Assembly (NCBI GenBank): GCA_963930645.1
Contig: OZ005659.1
Location: forward strand, 157,604,034 to 157,668,033
DNA length: 64,000 bases
From: Salticus scenicus
Lineage: Eukaryota; Arthropoda; Arachnida; Araneae; Salticidae
Direction: 5' to 3'
Shown in pieces: positions 23,640 through 36,680 of the stretch; position 1 is the first letter of the stretch; each line of letters begins with the position of its first letter. Made by a program: the position numbers and the translations under genes. Under the pieces are notes generated by a model, which was not told the DNA's origin, ran no database searches, and saw only the letters and a list, made by a program, of their open reading frames with translations.

Positions 23640-24283
23640 GGTAGAAATTGAGGGTTTTTTTTTATATGAAAAGATTTGAAAAATTCTTTGTATAAAGAGC
23701 AAAATGTTATGAATCAAAAGTTTTTATAACATTTATTGATGTACTAAATATCAAATTCAATTTGAAAAAAAAAAAAAAAATATGGATGACCAATTTTCTA
23801 TTGTTGCAAAATAATCGAAAAACTTTCATCTTTACAAAAGGATAAATTAAATTTCTGAAAAGACAGACATTTTTGTTAACCTTTAAATGCCTCTTCCCTT
23901 CAGTTGCTGCGATCATTTATTTTCAGCATATCTAGGTTCTTTCTAGCAAGAAATAAATTTAAAAACAATTGTTAAAAAAAAGAACATTCTTTTAGTCTTT
24001 TCTTTTCTTTTCTTTTTTTTTGTTTTACGTGATTATTGCTTTTTCTAGTTATGAACAATTTTTTCAGAACAAAGCATCTATTGTTTAATGACTTGATATT
24101 TCATTACAGAGAACATTTATGCAGTATTTGAAGCGTTCTTAAATTTTTACACGTGCTTTATTATTTTATCACCACTATTTCAGAACTGTCATTTAAAAAA
24201 TAATATTATAATATTATTTTTAAAGAAGATTATCTTAAAGAAAAATTTCTTTTTTAAAAATTGTGGTAAAAATATAATAAAAA

Positions 24284-26302
24284 TTTGATGTGGACACCGC
24301 ATAACTGCCTTATACAACCATAGGGATATACATATTGCTATGAAAACATTGATATTTTTGTGTGAAGAAACAGGTTCTTAAATAAACAGGCATGTTCCAA
24401 TCCACGAACATTTCTGAAAAAAAAAAAAAAAAAAAAAAAAGACTGCTACTCCAACCAAAAATGTCACGACAATACAATTATATATACCGCCGAGACAAAT
24501 ATAGTAGTTTTTTCAGGAATAGTACTCCAAGGCTTATTACAGAATCTCTCATTGGCAAATGTGCAGCTTAGAGTTCATTGAAAATCATACGAGTGTAAAT
24601 GGCCCAGTTTTGTTCTCTTTGGCAAAAAATAGTGGCGAGAATTGATAAATTTCATCAAAACAATTAAAAAAATCAGTTAAAACTGAGAAAGGGTTTTTGG
24701 CTATCCTGAAAAATTTTGGCCGCTAAATTTTATCGGTAATCTCGCCAAGCCGCCAAGTTAGTAGCCAGAGTAGATTTTGATCTTGATATCGAGTTTGGCG
24801 ATTCGGTGTCGAATTTGGCTAGTTGGCGACCGAATTTAGCAAAAAAAAATTTAGTTTAAGTTTGCCAAAGTTTGGAAGCTCTAACTTCAATAACAACAGA
24901 GTTCTGGAGTTTTCCGGAAAAATTCATTAGTTTATAGCACATCATTAAATTCTTCGAAAGTTCTATAAATGACTCCCAAGAATTATAAAAAAAAAAGGAA
25001 ACGTGATTGTTGATGATTGTAGATTAGACCTTTCTTATAACTTTATGTGCTGCTTTCTATACGTAGTAAAAGTGGAAACAGATGAAAGTTTTTTCATTTC
25101 CACGAAGGTGGGCATTGACTTAACTTCAAATTAGGCGTTCAAATGTGGCAAAAAGTGGAACTACCGGATTCCCCAAATTTGGAAACTCTAACCTCAACAG
25201 GAGTTTAGTTCTGGAAATTTTGTAATGATGTATTTGTTTCTCACGCAGAACTACCTTGAAAATTCCACACACCACTGACTACTCTCGGTGGATTCAAATT
25301 CCATTCTGATTTCGAAATATTCGGTTGTTCTTGATTTAGCAAAATTTATGCTCTGTAGTGTATTTAGCAATGTTAATTTAATTTATATAGCAAGAATGAC
25401 AATTTCATTGGATTATTTCAAAAATATTAGTTGATTATTCCTTTTTGAAGCAGAAAAAGAAATTTACTGAAATGTTTACTGAATATTAATTAAATAACGA
25501 GCATTCGTTGACTAGAACCTGCTTATTTCTTTAAGAATTACTTTCTATATGCTAACATGTTGACAACTTTTTTTTTATCATTGCCATTACAAATTCTATC
25601 TACGGACTGAATATTCCTTAAATGAAATGCATTTGTCGACTAGAACCTGCTTCTGTCTTAAAAAATTAATTTCTGCACGCTAAAATGTCGATAACCCACA
25701 TAACAATGTCATGACCGGCTCTATCTACGGGCTGAATTTCCATTAAATAAAATGCATTCGTCGACTAGAACCTGCTTATGTCTTTAAGCATAACTTTCTA
25801 CACGCAAAAATGGCTTGAACTTTCATAACAATATCATTACTGGCTCTATCATTAGCTTCTTTTAAAATCTCTATGATGGTAGGTCATAATATAATGGCCA
25901 AAACCTTTGTATTTTTGGTCATTATGAATATAACTTTCCTAAATATCTCCAAAACGGAAAGTGACAGAAATTCCAAAAAAGAGAACTGCACAACTAGATG
26001 TTATAACAAACCTATATACTAAATTACAACGTTCTACGTCAACCGGTTTTGAGTTATGCGAGATACACACACACACACACGCACATACGTACATATAGAC
26101 AGCACGAAAATTCATGTAAAGTCAGCGATATCTCTGAAACGGAAGCCTGTATTAAAACCAAAGTTGCATGTGTAGAACTAGATATCACGACTGTCACACA
26201 TATGAATTTGCAACATTCTACTATCATTCGTTTTTGAGCTTTGCAAAATACAAAATTGATTTCGCAAATGAGGATTACTATACTTTGTATAAGGAAGTAT
26301 AA
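24284..26302 (+). mobile_element. Helentron-like non-coding element a
   Basis: This 2.0-kb insertion is absent from copies II (41120) and III (60660). The head TTTGATGTGGACACCGCATA is followed by ACTGCCTTATACAA. The tail ends in a small hairpin, ATACTT and AAGTAT (about 26280-26300), next to TGTATAAGGAAGTATAA. The subterminal head motif and the tail are inverted repeats placed asymmetrically: about 20 bp in at the head, terminal at the tail. This layout is known for Helentrons and their non-autonomous HINE relatives. There is no Rep/helicase. The centre carries a 126-bp tandem repeat and an AC microsatellite (26066-26081). Confidence 0.6.
25501..25870. repeat. Tandem repeat, three units of about 126 bp
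   Basis: GCATTCGTTGAC, GCATTTGTCGAC and GCATTCGTCGAC start units at 25501, 25629 and 25754. Each continues TAGAACCTGCTT and, about 85 bp later, TCTATC. It lies inside the Helentron-like element, whose relatives often carry a central minisatellite. Confidence 0.85.
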
Positions 26303-27638
26303 ACCCGCGTAAACCTTTAGGAACGCAGCAAGGAAAACTGAAAAAAAAAAAAAAAAAAAAAACCTTTTTGACACACATACTACTCTTATGTAGTTCCATA
26401 TTTAAGTAAAACTAAAATATTGAAATTTTAGTCGAAATTTCCCATTTCAAAAGCCCATTGTTTCCTTAAAGGAAATTGAATATGATTTTACACTTAAAAT
26501 GTAATTATTTCCAAAGTAAATTTTTCTCAGCTCTGTAGAATCAATGATATATTTTGCAACTGAGTAATGTCTTTATAGTTAATATTCTTTGTTCGAAAAC
26601 TACGATCAGTTATTGTTCATAATATATTAATGTATTTATAATCTAATAATAAAACTTCTTATTGTTTCATTTTGCGTAAAAAATAACAAACAAATTGCAA
26701 AGTAAACATAAGACAAATGCAACACTGTAGATATTTAGTTGATTTGGCGAGTTAGGAAGGAATTCGATTGTGGGATTATTTTGCATGCATGATGGTGTAG
26801 TAAGTAAAAAATAAATATTTATGCATTATTTCGGAAAATTGGTATCTTTTCATGGTTTATATGAATTCGGTTCTTTTTTACATTATGATGTATATTATTC
26901 ATTAATTTTATTTTGTACTGGTGCATTATTTTATTTTTGTACTAGATGGAAATTGTGCATTTAAAATGCTCACTTTCTTTTTAGGATTAGCTTAAGATTT
27001 TAATTAGCAGATCTGAAATGTAGATATTTTTTGTATAATTATTTGAAGCATGTGAATATTTGGTTGCGTTCGTAAGGCAAAGATATTTTATCTATTTTCC
27101 ACCCTTTGCAATGTTGTGCATTTATTTTTTAATTTAGAACAATTTTGTTCATACTTAAAGTTAGATTATGAAAAATCTTGGCGATTTTATCTTCCTTCTA
27201 TGGAGTACACATATATTTTGCATTTTGTATGTAATTTTACCCCCTCCAAAAGGTAATAGATTAAAGCAGGGGTTTTACTGGTACGCTGTGAAAAGATTTA
27301 TATTACAGTTTTAAGTATCATTGATCTAGCAAAGTTTCGCGGTTACTAACTAGTTATAATTATAAGGACTTAAATAATTTTTATTTCTATTATATAACAA
27401 AATGTTCCGTACAAAAAATAGTTTAAAGCAGGCCAAAACCTCAGCTTTTAAAATTCAGACAAAGAAATTTGCATCATGTTGAACTGTATGGCTCATTCTT
27501 TTAATCAAAATTATAATTAGTTTAAAAATTGTCTGGATACATATTAGTTCCATATATACCTTTAAAATAAAAGAAAAATAGCTAAATTGATTTTTAGATT
27601 AAAACATTTTAAAGATATCATAAATGTTTTGTTATATA

Positions 27639-29045
27639 CACTTACTGCCATAAAAAAATGCGCACCACGAAGTAACTGTTGAATTGCAACGAAACTTGGC
27701 ATGTAGGTATGTGCCAGGCAGATTAGAAATGCAGTGGGATTAGGCATTGCATAATACCACCAGAGGGCGTTGAACTTCGTTCTTCTTGGACTATAAAACA
27801 GGTAAACAGAGCTTGTTTGGTGTACATAATCTGTTGCAGAGGGACACTTTTAAATAGAGATGACGTTACGACGCCATGGAAGACAATAGGAGCAGCTGTT
27901 AGAGTCCGAGAGGGAAAGAAAATCATTGGTATGATGGAATACGGGTGATCAGTTCGGCGAGTAATCAGCCACTAGGGCGTTCTGAGTTTACAGTGTGGAG
28001 GTGCTGTGACCACTGGGCTAGAGAGAGGTCGCTTACATGGCGAACAGGCTCAGGACGCCGTCGACAGACCAATAATCGGAAAAACCGTCACATCACACGA
28101 AACATACGTATAGCGCCAACTGTACCGTTGTCCGCCATCCTAACATATGCAGTACCTTTACGACCTGCCCCTGTGTCGACGTACCATCGCAAGGCGTCTG
28201 GCTGAAAGATATTTGTTATCGCGGCGCCCATTAGATGTGCTGCCAATAACACCCAAACCCCTCTTTTCCGTTTGGAGTAGTGCCACGCTCGACGGAGTTG
28301 GATTACAACAGAATGGTACCACGTCGTCCTTAGCAACGTTAATTTGGTCAGTCCTTAGTTTGGTCAGAGATGACTAACATGTACGTGTGTAGAGGCAAGG
28401 GGCGGAGATGCCTCAAATCTGCCTTTTCTTTACAACTGCACACCGCACCCACAGGTGGTGTGATGGCATGGGATGATGTTGCCAACGACACACGGTCATC
28501 CCTAATATTAATCCACGGCACCATGAGAGTTCAGCGGTACGTTCGTGACATCGTTTAGCCATAGGTGTTGCCACTCATGGCAGGGTCCCAGGAGCCATTT
28601 TCAACAGAAAAGTGCTCAGCCACACATATAAATGGTGTCACAGGACTGCCTCCACTACAATATCACCTTCGCCTAGCCTGCTAGATCCCAAGATTTGTCA
28701 CCAATGAAGCATATCTGGGATCCCTTGGAGCGGCAAGTTGGGCAGCCTACGAATTTGCACGAATTAGAAGCGTTTTTACAACAAATGTAAAACGAGATGC
28801 CACAGGACATCCTACGGAACTCGTATGCCTCAATGCTTGTTGTCCGTATCGCATCGTGCATTCACGCTAGAGGTGGCCCAACAGGATGCTAAAACCTCCA
28901 TTCTTTCTTAATTTTTCCTGTAACAAATTATCATTTTCCTTTGAGGTTTTAATCATTTACTTATATCAATGTTACATTTATGTGTGTAAAATTTCGTTTC
29001 ATTCTGACAAATCTTCCTTGGTGCGCAAATTTTTATAGCAATGAA
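27639..29045 (+). mobile_element. Decayed Tc1-like transposon
   Basis: The ends share CCATAAAAAAATGCGCACCA (left, 27648) and, inward from the right, GCTATAAAAATTTGCGCACC, followed by related AACGAAA blocks. TA lies outside both ends (27637-27638 and 29046-29047). Copies II (near 49850) and III (near 62280) lack the 1.4-kb segment, so the insertion followed the segmental duplication. Confidence 0.9.
27945..28870 (+). pseudogene. Tc1-like transposase, inactivated
   Basis: A relic of a DDE transposase of the Tc1 type on the plus strand. A DNA-binding region rich in Arg is recognisable at about 27945-28210. The part at 28370-28558 carries LQLHTAPTGGVMAWDDVAND and LILIHGTMRVQRYVRDIV, the blocks between the first and second catalytic Asp in this family. 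The stretch near 28595-28640 would hold the second Asp. 28700-28865 matches the C-terminal end (IWDPLERQVGQPTNLHELEA-like in one frame). Stops and frame shifts occur throughout, so it is inactive. The antisense frames at 27562-28336 and 28673-28861 are shadows. Confidence 0.85.
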
Positions 29046-31023
29046 TATATATTAGTAAATAAACTATTTTAGTAATATTTATTTAGTTTAATTACAGCCA
29101 TGCAATGTACAAACAGATTGAAATTTTAAGGTTTTGAACATTCATTTAAATCTGAAATATATATATATCTATATTTATTTACTTATTCCGTTTGAATTTT
29201 TAGCACAATTAGCGATCTGTAAAAAATGTATTTTTATTCAATTTTTACAGACTATTGAACAAATGAAACATTTAATTATCAAAGGTAAAAAATTGCTTTT
29301 CATTAAATCTGAAAACCAATTTATAAGTGATAAGAAATTCTCGTAGTATGGTTAAAAAAAAATCGCAATTAAAGAAAATTACAGATAATGTTTTTAATAT
29401 TCGTTTAAAGAAAGTTAAATGAAAAAATTTGACAACAACATTTTATTAGCCTGTATTCTATGTAAACACTGTCTTAATTAAAATGATTTCGTACAATGTA
29501 TCAAATATTGCAAATATTTTTACATACATTTGAGTTGTTTTAAGCGCTTAATATACGTTAAAGAAAGAAGAACAAATAAAAATTTAATTAAAAGTTATTT
29601 CATCTCAAATGAATTTTATTCTGCAATTAAAATTGACGAAATAGGAAAAAAATATACCGACAGCTAACTTTTTGTTCGAGTAAATATTTTTTATAAAAAA
29701 AATTATTATTAATCTAATGAATACATCACAAAAAATATAAATGTTTAAAATTTTGGAACATTTTAAAAATGTTACAATACAATATTTATAAAATTATAAA
29801 ATGATTAATGATTACTTCTAAATATAGTAAGATTTATTTTTGTAAGTACATTTTAAAAATATGAATTAAAATATATAATTATTCTTATAAAAATTTAGAA
29901 AAAAATTGTATTCATAGCTAACATTTTATCCAAATAGACTGTTATTATGGAAATATTATTATTGCTTTAATGGATATAACACAAAAAATATAAATGTTTT
30001 TAAAATTTGAAACATTCTAAAAATGTTACTGTTTCTACAGTAACATCTACAAATTTATTTATAAAAATAAAAAAATAATTAATTATTACTTTTAAAGTCA
30101 GTTAGATTAAATTTTGTAAATACATTTTAAAAACACTAATTAAGATTTATAGTTATTCTTTTACCTTTCATTGAAAAATATCAAAATGTTTCGTTTAATT
30201 GAGGAATTAATGAAAACGCATTATAGTATATTTGATAATTTTCTTAAGAAAAGAATTAAATTCAATGATTGCAGTGTGAAATAAAGGTATTAAATTATAA
30301 TTTTTTGATGCAATTCAGAAAAAAGAATTTTGTTAGCATTGTACCAAATTATACTTCAATGTTATACTTTATAAGTTTTATTCTTTTTTATACTTTATAC
30401 TTTAAAGTCAGCCAAAGGGGAAGTAAAACTCACATAATCTCCTTCACATAATCTCAGAAGCCGAAGCCGAATGGTATTAAGTTTAAAAATGAAGCTGGCT
30501 TAGAAAAATTACAAGAAACACTATTTTAAACTGAATATAGAAACAAGTTACGCCATCTGAAGGAAATATTTGGAACTATATAGTATTTATATTTTTTAAA
30601 TCAAAATTTTACCCATATGAAGCTTTGCAGTGCAAAGTGCATTATCATACGTCACATGATTGATTTTATATTAAAGTTTAAAATGTGTCTGGTTTATCCT
30701 GTATATTTGAAAAGTAGTATTTGTACGTTAAAATGTATGTTAGATAATTGGAAGCATTTTGAAAATTTTTCGTTGCTATATTCTAAAGTAAATATTAGCA
30801 AAGCGTATTTGAAAATTGATGTTTGTATAATAAAATATTTCAAAATACAGAAACTAAAATTTCGACGCGATATACGGATGAAAAATAAAGTTGTTAATTC
30901 ATAATCATATTTTCCCTATCACTTTTAGTGGGGAAAAAAAAAACAATAAATTTAGCAATAAATAATATTATATAAGACATTATGCAAATCTTAAGTATTT
31001 ATTAGCTCCCAATTTACACATGC

Positions 31024-31062
<39 letters not shown>

Positions 31063-31900
31063 TATATTCTTGTTATATTTTCTCCATTTTTGATTATGTC
31101 TAAAAATATGTTTGTCATTTATAAATTTAGTCATAGGTAATTAGTATATTTTAACAATGCGAAAACACCTTCTCCTTTTCTTTTGATAACATCTATTGTT
31201 TGCAGGAAGGAAAAAACATTGTTTAGTAATGGCCTCTTTAAAAAGATCATCTTAACTTTCAGTACTAAAATTTATCATATGTTTCCATAATGAAATGCAT
31301 TCCTTAACTTTTCAGTAAGGGCATCTCTCCTTTCTTTCTTTTAAATCTTTTGTTGTTCCAGAGAACTAAAAAGCATTGTTTGTTAATCACCCCTTTAAAA
31401 AGGTTCTTTTCACTCTCATTAGATGCCTTAGTAAAAGCGGTTTTTCAAACTATATTCAAAATAGGTTGTACAGCATAAAGACAGGATGCTACAGAAAGAA
31501 AAAATATGTAAAATTTATTAATTTTGTCATTTTCCTGCAAAAAATCGCTGTCTGATACTAATTGCAATAATGTTTCTAAAACGGAAAAGAATGTGTTTAA
31601 TGAAGTAAATTTTAATTTAATGACCAGCAATTTTGATGAAAATAATGAATGCAAAATTTATTTACAAGCGTCACATTGATCTTGGAAAAGAATAACACAA
31701 TGCGAAATTTCCGGGTTCTCAGCGGAATAATGTTATCTTTTGCAACTAAAAGTGGTTAATGGCATGACTGAACAGGTAAAATTAATTACCTAAACATATC
31801 AGTAAAAAGAATTACTAAATATTTTAAAAGTATCCGTATAAATAAATGGTTATTTCGCAAAATTAATAGTAATAATAATAATAACATTAATAAAAATTGA
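29046..31900. repeat. Copy I block aligned to 49870-53400 and 62290-64000, no gene seen
   Basis: AT-rich DNA aligned across all three copies, with repeated ATAAATGTTTAAAATTTTGGAA-type phrases. An A-run of 34 lies at 31027-31060. The 95-codon frame at 30617-30904 exists only because copy I lost about 8 bases near 30686 compared with the other copies, so I do not call it a gene. Confidence 0.7.
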
Positions 31901-32274
31901 TAGAAAATGTAGACAATCTGTTGAAATTATATTCACATAATTGTCAAAATATCGAATTTTCAAATGAGTTTTATCAATGTTATTTTTAAATAGAAATCTG
32001 CACGCATATTTCCTACGATTGAATTAAAAAAAAAAAAAAAAAACTGTAATAGAAAGTTTTTGGTATGAAGCCTTCTGGAAAAAACGGCGGAGTTGGTAGC
32101 TATGAAATAAATTGAAGTTTTATTTTGCAAATGCTTTAGCCGTTAACAAAATTGTCATATGCAAAAAAAAAAAGGGGAAGTGGGTGATTTAAAACGTTCT
32201 CTTATTATAAATATTTATTTTTAATTATTACGAAAGGAATGTTACAGATAAGATATAACTAGAAATCATTTTAA

Positions 32275-32512
32275 CCCTTTAACAGTTTTTCCCAAACAGA
32301 GTTCGGACATCACTTATGGAACAGTTTGTACATATTGGCACTGGTATTTCCTCAAAACAATTCTTTATAATAATTTTCGATCAAATAACATAAGAATTCA
32401 CTGACACAATGGCATGAATAATAACACGATTCAAAAACATAAATATTACCATGCAGTAATAGTGGTGTGAAATAAAATATAAAGATTTATAGAAGAAAAA
32501 ACTGTTAACGTG
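32275..32512. mobile_element. Old TTAA-target MITE shared by copies I and II
   Basis: The left end CCCTTTAACAGTTTTT and the right end AAAAACTGTTAACGTG are inverted repeats, with TTAA outside (32271-32274 and 32513-32516). The matching element in copy II (about 53750-53967) has decayed ends TTTTACCCTTTAATAG and GTTAAGGGGCTAA. Presence in both copies means it was there before the duplication. Confidence 0.7.
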
Positions 32513-32516
32513 TTAA

Positions 32517-35500
32517 CCTCATGAAATGTTTTTTCTCGACATGTTCCTTTTTTGTTTTAGAACCAGAAACATATATATATGTATTTTTGATAAGAAAACT
32601 TCTTTTGTAACATTTTCTGTAAACCATGTTGATTTTTTTTTTGTGAAAAGAAGTAGTTTCTTATATAATCCATGATGTTGGAAATAGATAAAAAAGAAAA
32701 GTCGTAGTCAAAAACAGGATTCTGATGCTAAATTAAATTTTGATTGAAATGCAATTTATTTTTGAAAATTTACTTTGCGTAAACAATAAAATATTGCTAG
32801 TAAAAAAAAAAAAAGTCAATCTTTGAAAAAGTGAGTACTTATAATAAGCAAGATTGCTCAGCAACTATTATCATAATCAGATTTCTTATTGTTACTATTC
32901 TTCATTTTCATTTTTCTTAGACATTAGTAGATGAAAAGAACTTCTATATTTCGGAAGTTTTTAATGGTGTAATTTTAAACAGATCATAATCTTAAGTAAA
33001 TAATCTGACTTAGTATCAACTACGCCGTAGTGAATTTAACAAAATATAATTACCAGTTTTGAAGAAATTTATTTTTGTTAGTTACATATGGTCTTTAATC
33101 TTAAAATTATTATTAAAAAATGTAGCAATTTATATTGGAGTTAAATATCATAGTAATTTTTAAAATTTGCTTCTAACTGGTAGTATATCTCATGAAAAGT
33201 AGATTTATATAACATTTTGAAAATTTTTATATATATTCCTACATATGGAGCTCTGCCAGCAGACACAATGGAACATACATAAATATAAAACATTTAAATC
33301 GTTATTCATCATATGTGACAGGTAATCGGAAGAAAGTGAGTGAAATTTGTCAAAAGCACATGATTTATGTATGAAGTAGCTAAAACAAGCTTTTGAAAAA
33401 GATCATCCATCATATTAAATATTCATGTGAAATAGACACACTTACATTTAGACTTTTCTCTATTTGATTTTTTTTTCACTTTTAACATTATTTTAACATA
33501 AAGTATAGTAAAATTAGTAAGAAGAAATATATATATGTGTAGGTATTATTTAATGAAATTTTATTTTAATTAAAATAGTAAAATGCTATTAAAAAGGATT
33601 GTTATATGATAATATATAACTACATAGTTCACCGTAAATTATGTATAAAAGTTAATAAATAATTGACGTAGAGCAATCATTATATAATTATAATTTTTGT
33701 CACATAGCACATGATAAACAGGTATGATGCTAGAAATATATTTACCTATCGAATAAATTCACATATATTTTAATTTTACTAATTTTTACACATTTTGAAT
33801 ATCCCATCATTTTATGAATTATCATTGTTGTTCAAGTGTATAAAATTTTGTGTATAATGACAAAATTATTTCGTTATTGTTTTTATGCTTAATATATTTT
33901 TTTATGTTGTATAATGCAGAAACAATATCGGACATAAATTAGGAATATTGTCAATAAAATTTCTATAATTTGAAATTAGTTAGTTTATATTTGAAATATA
34001 TCCATTGATTTTAAAAATATTATTTTATGACATGCATTATAGAAAAGAGCAAAGGAGTTCCATACTTCTTAATGTTTCCCACATAAAATATCATCGAGAA
34101 ATATATAATTTTTCAGCGATTATTAATCATATAATTTAGAACATTTAAATCAGTGTAATTAATAATACAAGATTGATTATTAAACGTGCTGTATTACTTA
34201 AAACATAAGAAGTAATTTTCTAAATGTAAACTTCCCAAATTCGTTAAACTATTAATGTTACTCTCTGTTATGAAAGTTTATTTTTTCCTTAAAATAATGC
34301 ATAGTGTTAACAATGTGTAAATAAGGAAAATATATCCGATGTTTTATGCCAAATATGCAATGATATATAATTTAGATTCTGTGAATATATCAACAATATT
34401 AATTTGTAATTTGAAAGGTTTAAACTTGTTTCGGATGGAAAGATTTTAACAATATCAATTTGATTTCATTATAAATTGACCTATCGCAGTTACTTATTTA
34501 ATAACTATATAACTTTATTATATAACTTTACTATATAACTTTATTACTAATTCTAGATATTTATCTATCTACATTTAAATATATATAATGGAAGAATTGT
34601 CATTATTAATTCTGAACACGATAACTTCCGAAATACTGGATTGATTAATATCGAAATTAAACAGCGGATTTGTCTTAAAATATCTTGAATGAATTCTTTG
34701 GCCAAGGTAATCTGCCATCTTGTTTAAAAATAGTGACTATTTGTAAATTTCAGCTTCGTATAAAAACTTATTTATAAACCGATTTGCACAATCATCTGTG
34801 TACGCATAGCAAATATAATGTCTCTATCAAGTTTATCAATAACATCGACTTATTATCTTATTTCAAAATGGCAGACACTTGAACATTTCAATATCAAACA
34901 AAAGATGTATTTTTGAACAGTTTTACTGAAAGATAGGTATATGCATAGTCTATATCAAAGCCCAACTTGAACAGAAAATTATAGCCGTTTGAAAATTAAT
35001 TCGTCTCAAACAAGTTTATTAATCGGTTTAATTTGACATCTTGCTTTAAAATATCATACACTCAAAAATTCGAACTGTAAAATTACTATTTACGTAAATT
35101 TATCAGTTTTCTGTGTTGCTTAAATAAAGGAAGTGTAACCAAATTGTTTGAAGTTCTGAAGTGCTGCAAAAATTTTTGAAATGCTAAAAATTGTATTACA
35201 GTTTTTATCAAAATTCTTTATAATACAGAGCTGCCTTCATTATTCTTTTAGCACAAAAATAAACAAATGTAAAAAGAAATGAAATTGCAGAGTGTTTATT
35301 CGAAAAGTGAAAATAGAAACTGCAAAAATTAGTGTAATAGAAATTCAAACATTTATCTCTTACCTTAAAAATCTTTCGTATATAAATAATGACACAAAAG
35401 AAAAAGAGAATTCTTGCATTTCTTTTACTTAAGTAAATATTTACTGACGGGAAAAACTTGTAAGAAAGCACGTTAGATTAAAACTAGACTATTGTAATGT

Positions 35501-36007
35501 AAATTTTAGACAATGAAAAGTAGAGCTCTATTTTCTTTACAAAAACTTTAAATAGGATTTCTTAAGAATTTGTAAACAATTAGTACTTAATGACTTTAAT
35601 TTGAATTAATTAGGAATATAAACAGTGAATTAAATTAGCTTTCTTGATATATTTTAAGTACTTAAGTATTTTATAATTTTTTTTTAAATAAACAACATTT
35701 TTCGAATATCTTTACTTATATTTTTTACTATTCATAGTAAGTAAATTTGATTAAACACAGTTGGTTAAAAATGTTGTTTTCATACAAATAGCTGAAAGAA
35801 AAAGTATTTTTATGTTTTTTTAAAGGTACGATATTTGTAAACGATATTTATTAAGACAGTTTGGAAAAGAAAATTTTTGGATGAAGTACATGGCCTGGGG
35901 AATTATGTGTATTAGTTTTTATGATCTTATTTTTATTTTTAAGAATATCTTACATTCATATAAGAAGCTTATTTTTTTTCACAGTCTTACTTCCTTTTGT
36001 GGGAGTC
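32517..36007. repeat. Copy I block aligned to 53970-55710, no gene seen
   Basis: AT-rich sequence aligned, with gaps, to copy II (for example TTACTTAAGTAAATATTT near 35427 and 55160). No gene is recognised. The 87-codon minus-strand frame at 35208-35471 is not conserved in copy II. The block ends at the left terminus of the large inverted-repeat unit. Confidence 0.6.
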
Positions 36008-36326
36008 CTGCTTATAGTTCAGTCAATAGGTATGTAAAAAAGGGCTTACCTAGCAAAAGGTGGGGGTAGAAGATTTTTCTTTTTTAATTTGTACATATGA
36101 GTGTCAATATGAGTTATCCAACATGATCGACTTCAGGAGAATTTTTGTCGACTGAAAAACCTCGAAAATTTACTACTTTTTTGACTTTTTTTGCAATATC
36201 TCAGAAATGGCTAAATTTAGCGATATTTTTCTATTATAAAGTTTAAAGAAGATTAAATTTCCTACAATTTTATCATTACAACTTTTTTGTTAGTACTAAT
36301 AGCAAGCGTGTTATAGCCTCTTGAAA
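36008..36326 (+). repeat. Left long terminal inverted repeat
   Basis: Begins CTGCTTATAGTTCAGTCAAT and ends near CAAGCGTGTTATAGCCTCTT, pairing with 38615-38933. An AG dinucleotide opens the block AGTTCAGTCAATAGG, where the right repeat has AGTCCAGTCAATAAA. Similarity stops abruptly on the inner side (after TTGAAA), while the outer edge is less sharp. Confidence 0.85.
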
Positions 36327-36680
36327 GTCGGCATTTTTTCTCAAGCTAATAAAATACAACTCAAAGAAATGGGTCGGTGCATGATTGTTTTTTAGAAAAC
36401 GGAAAAAAGGAAGGGACATGCAAAAGGAAGCTGTCTGACCTTAGGAAATGACATCTGCTTCGTAGTAAAGGAGGTATATAAAAAAAAAGCCCCTCCCCCC
36501 CCCCCTTCACACAAAAAGCTCTCCCTTTCCTCCCGCCTCTTCTCATCCTGTAGTATGCTGCCTCGGCTGAACATCTATCTACGTTATTCAGTTCAGTTCG
36601 AACGTACGAACGTACTGTTTCAGCCCCTGAGCGTTTTTTATTACAATAAGCGGAGTGTTTGTTTTATTTTCGAAATCAGT

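Larger units (their letters stand above)
14480..36000 (+). repeat. Segmental duplication copy I
   Basis: Blocks of this region align in order with downstream sequence. 14490-15149 matches 56812-57527 (shared CTAAGCTTCAACACAACATA). 16910-18372 matches 57520-59150. 22498-23150 matches 59155-59780. 23640-24283 matches 60020-60660 and 40530-41120. 26360-27638 matches 60780-62280 and 47700-49860. 29046-31900 matches 62290-64000 and 49870-53400. 31900-35980 matches 53400-55710. The gaps between blocks are insertions described separately. The aligned DNA is non-coding as far as I can see. Confidence 0.8.

Noticed and set aside
30617..30904. 95-codon frame with counterparts at 52185-52388 and near 63680-63960 (shared YPVYLK and VYLKIA words), considered as a conserved exon.
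   Set aside because: Copy I is open only because of an 8-base deletion near 30686, copy III has a stop, the 51411 unit has a frame shift, and differences are not concentrated at third codon positions. Shared words reflect common ancestry of non-coding DNA.
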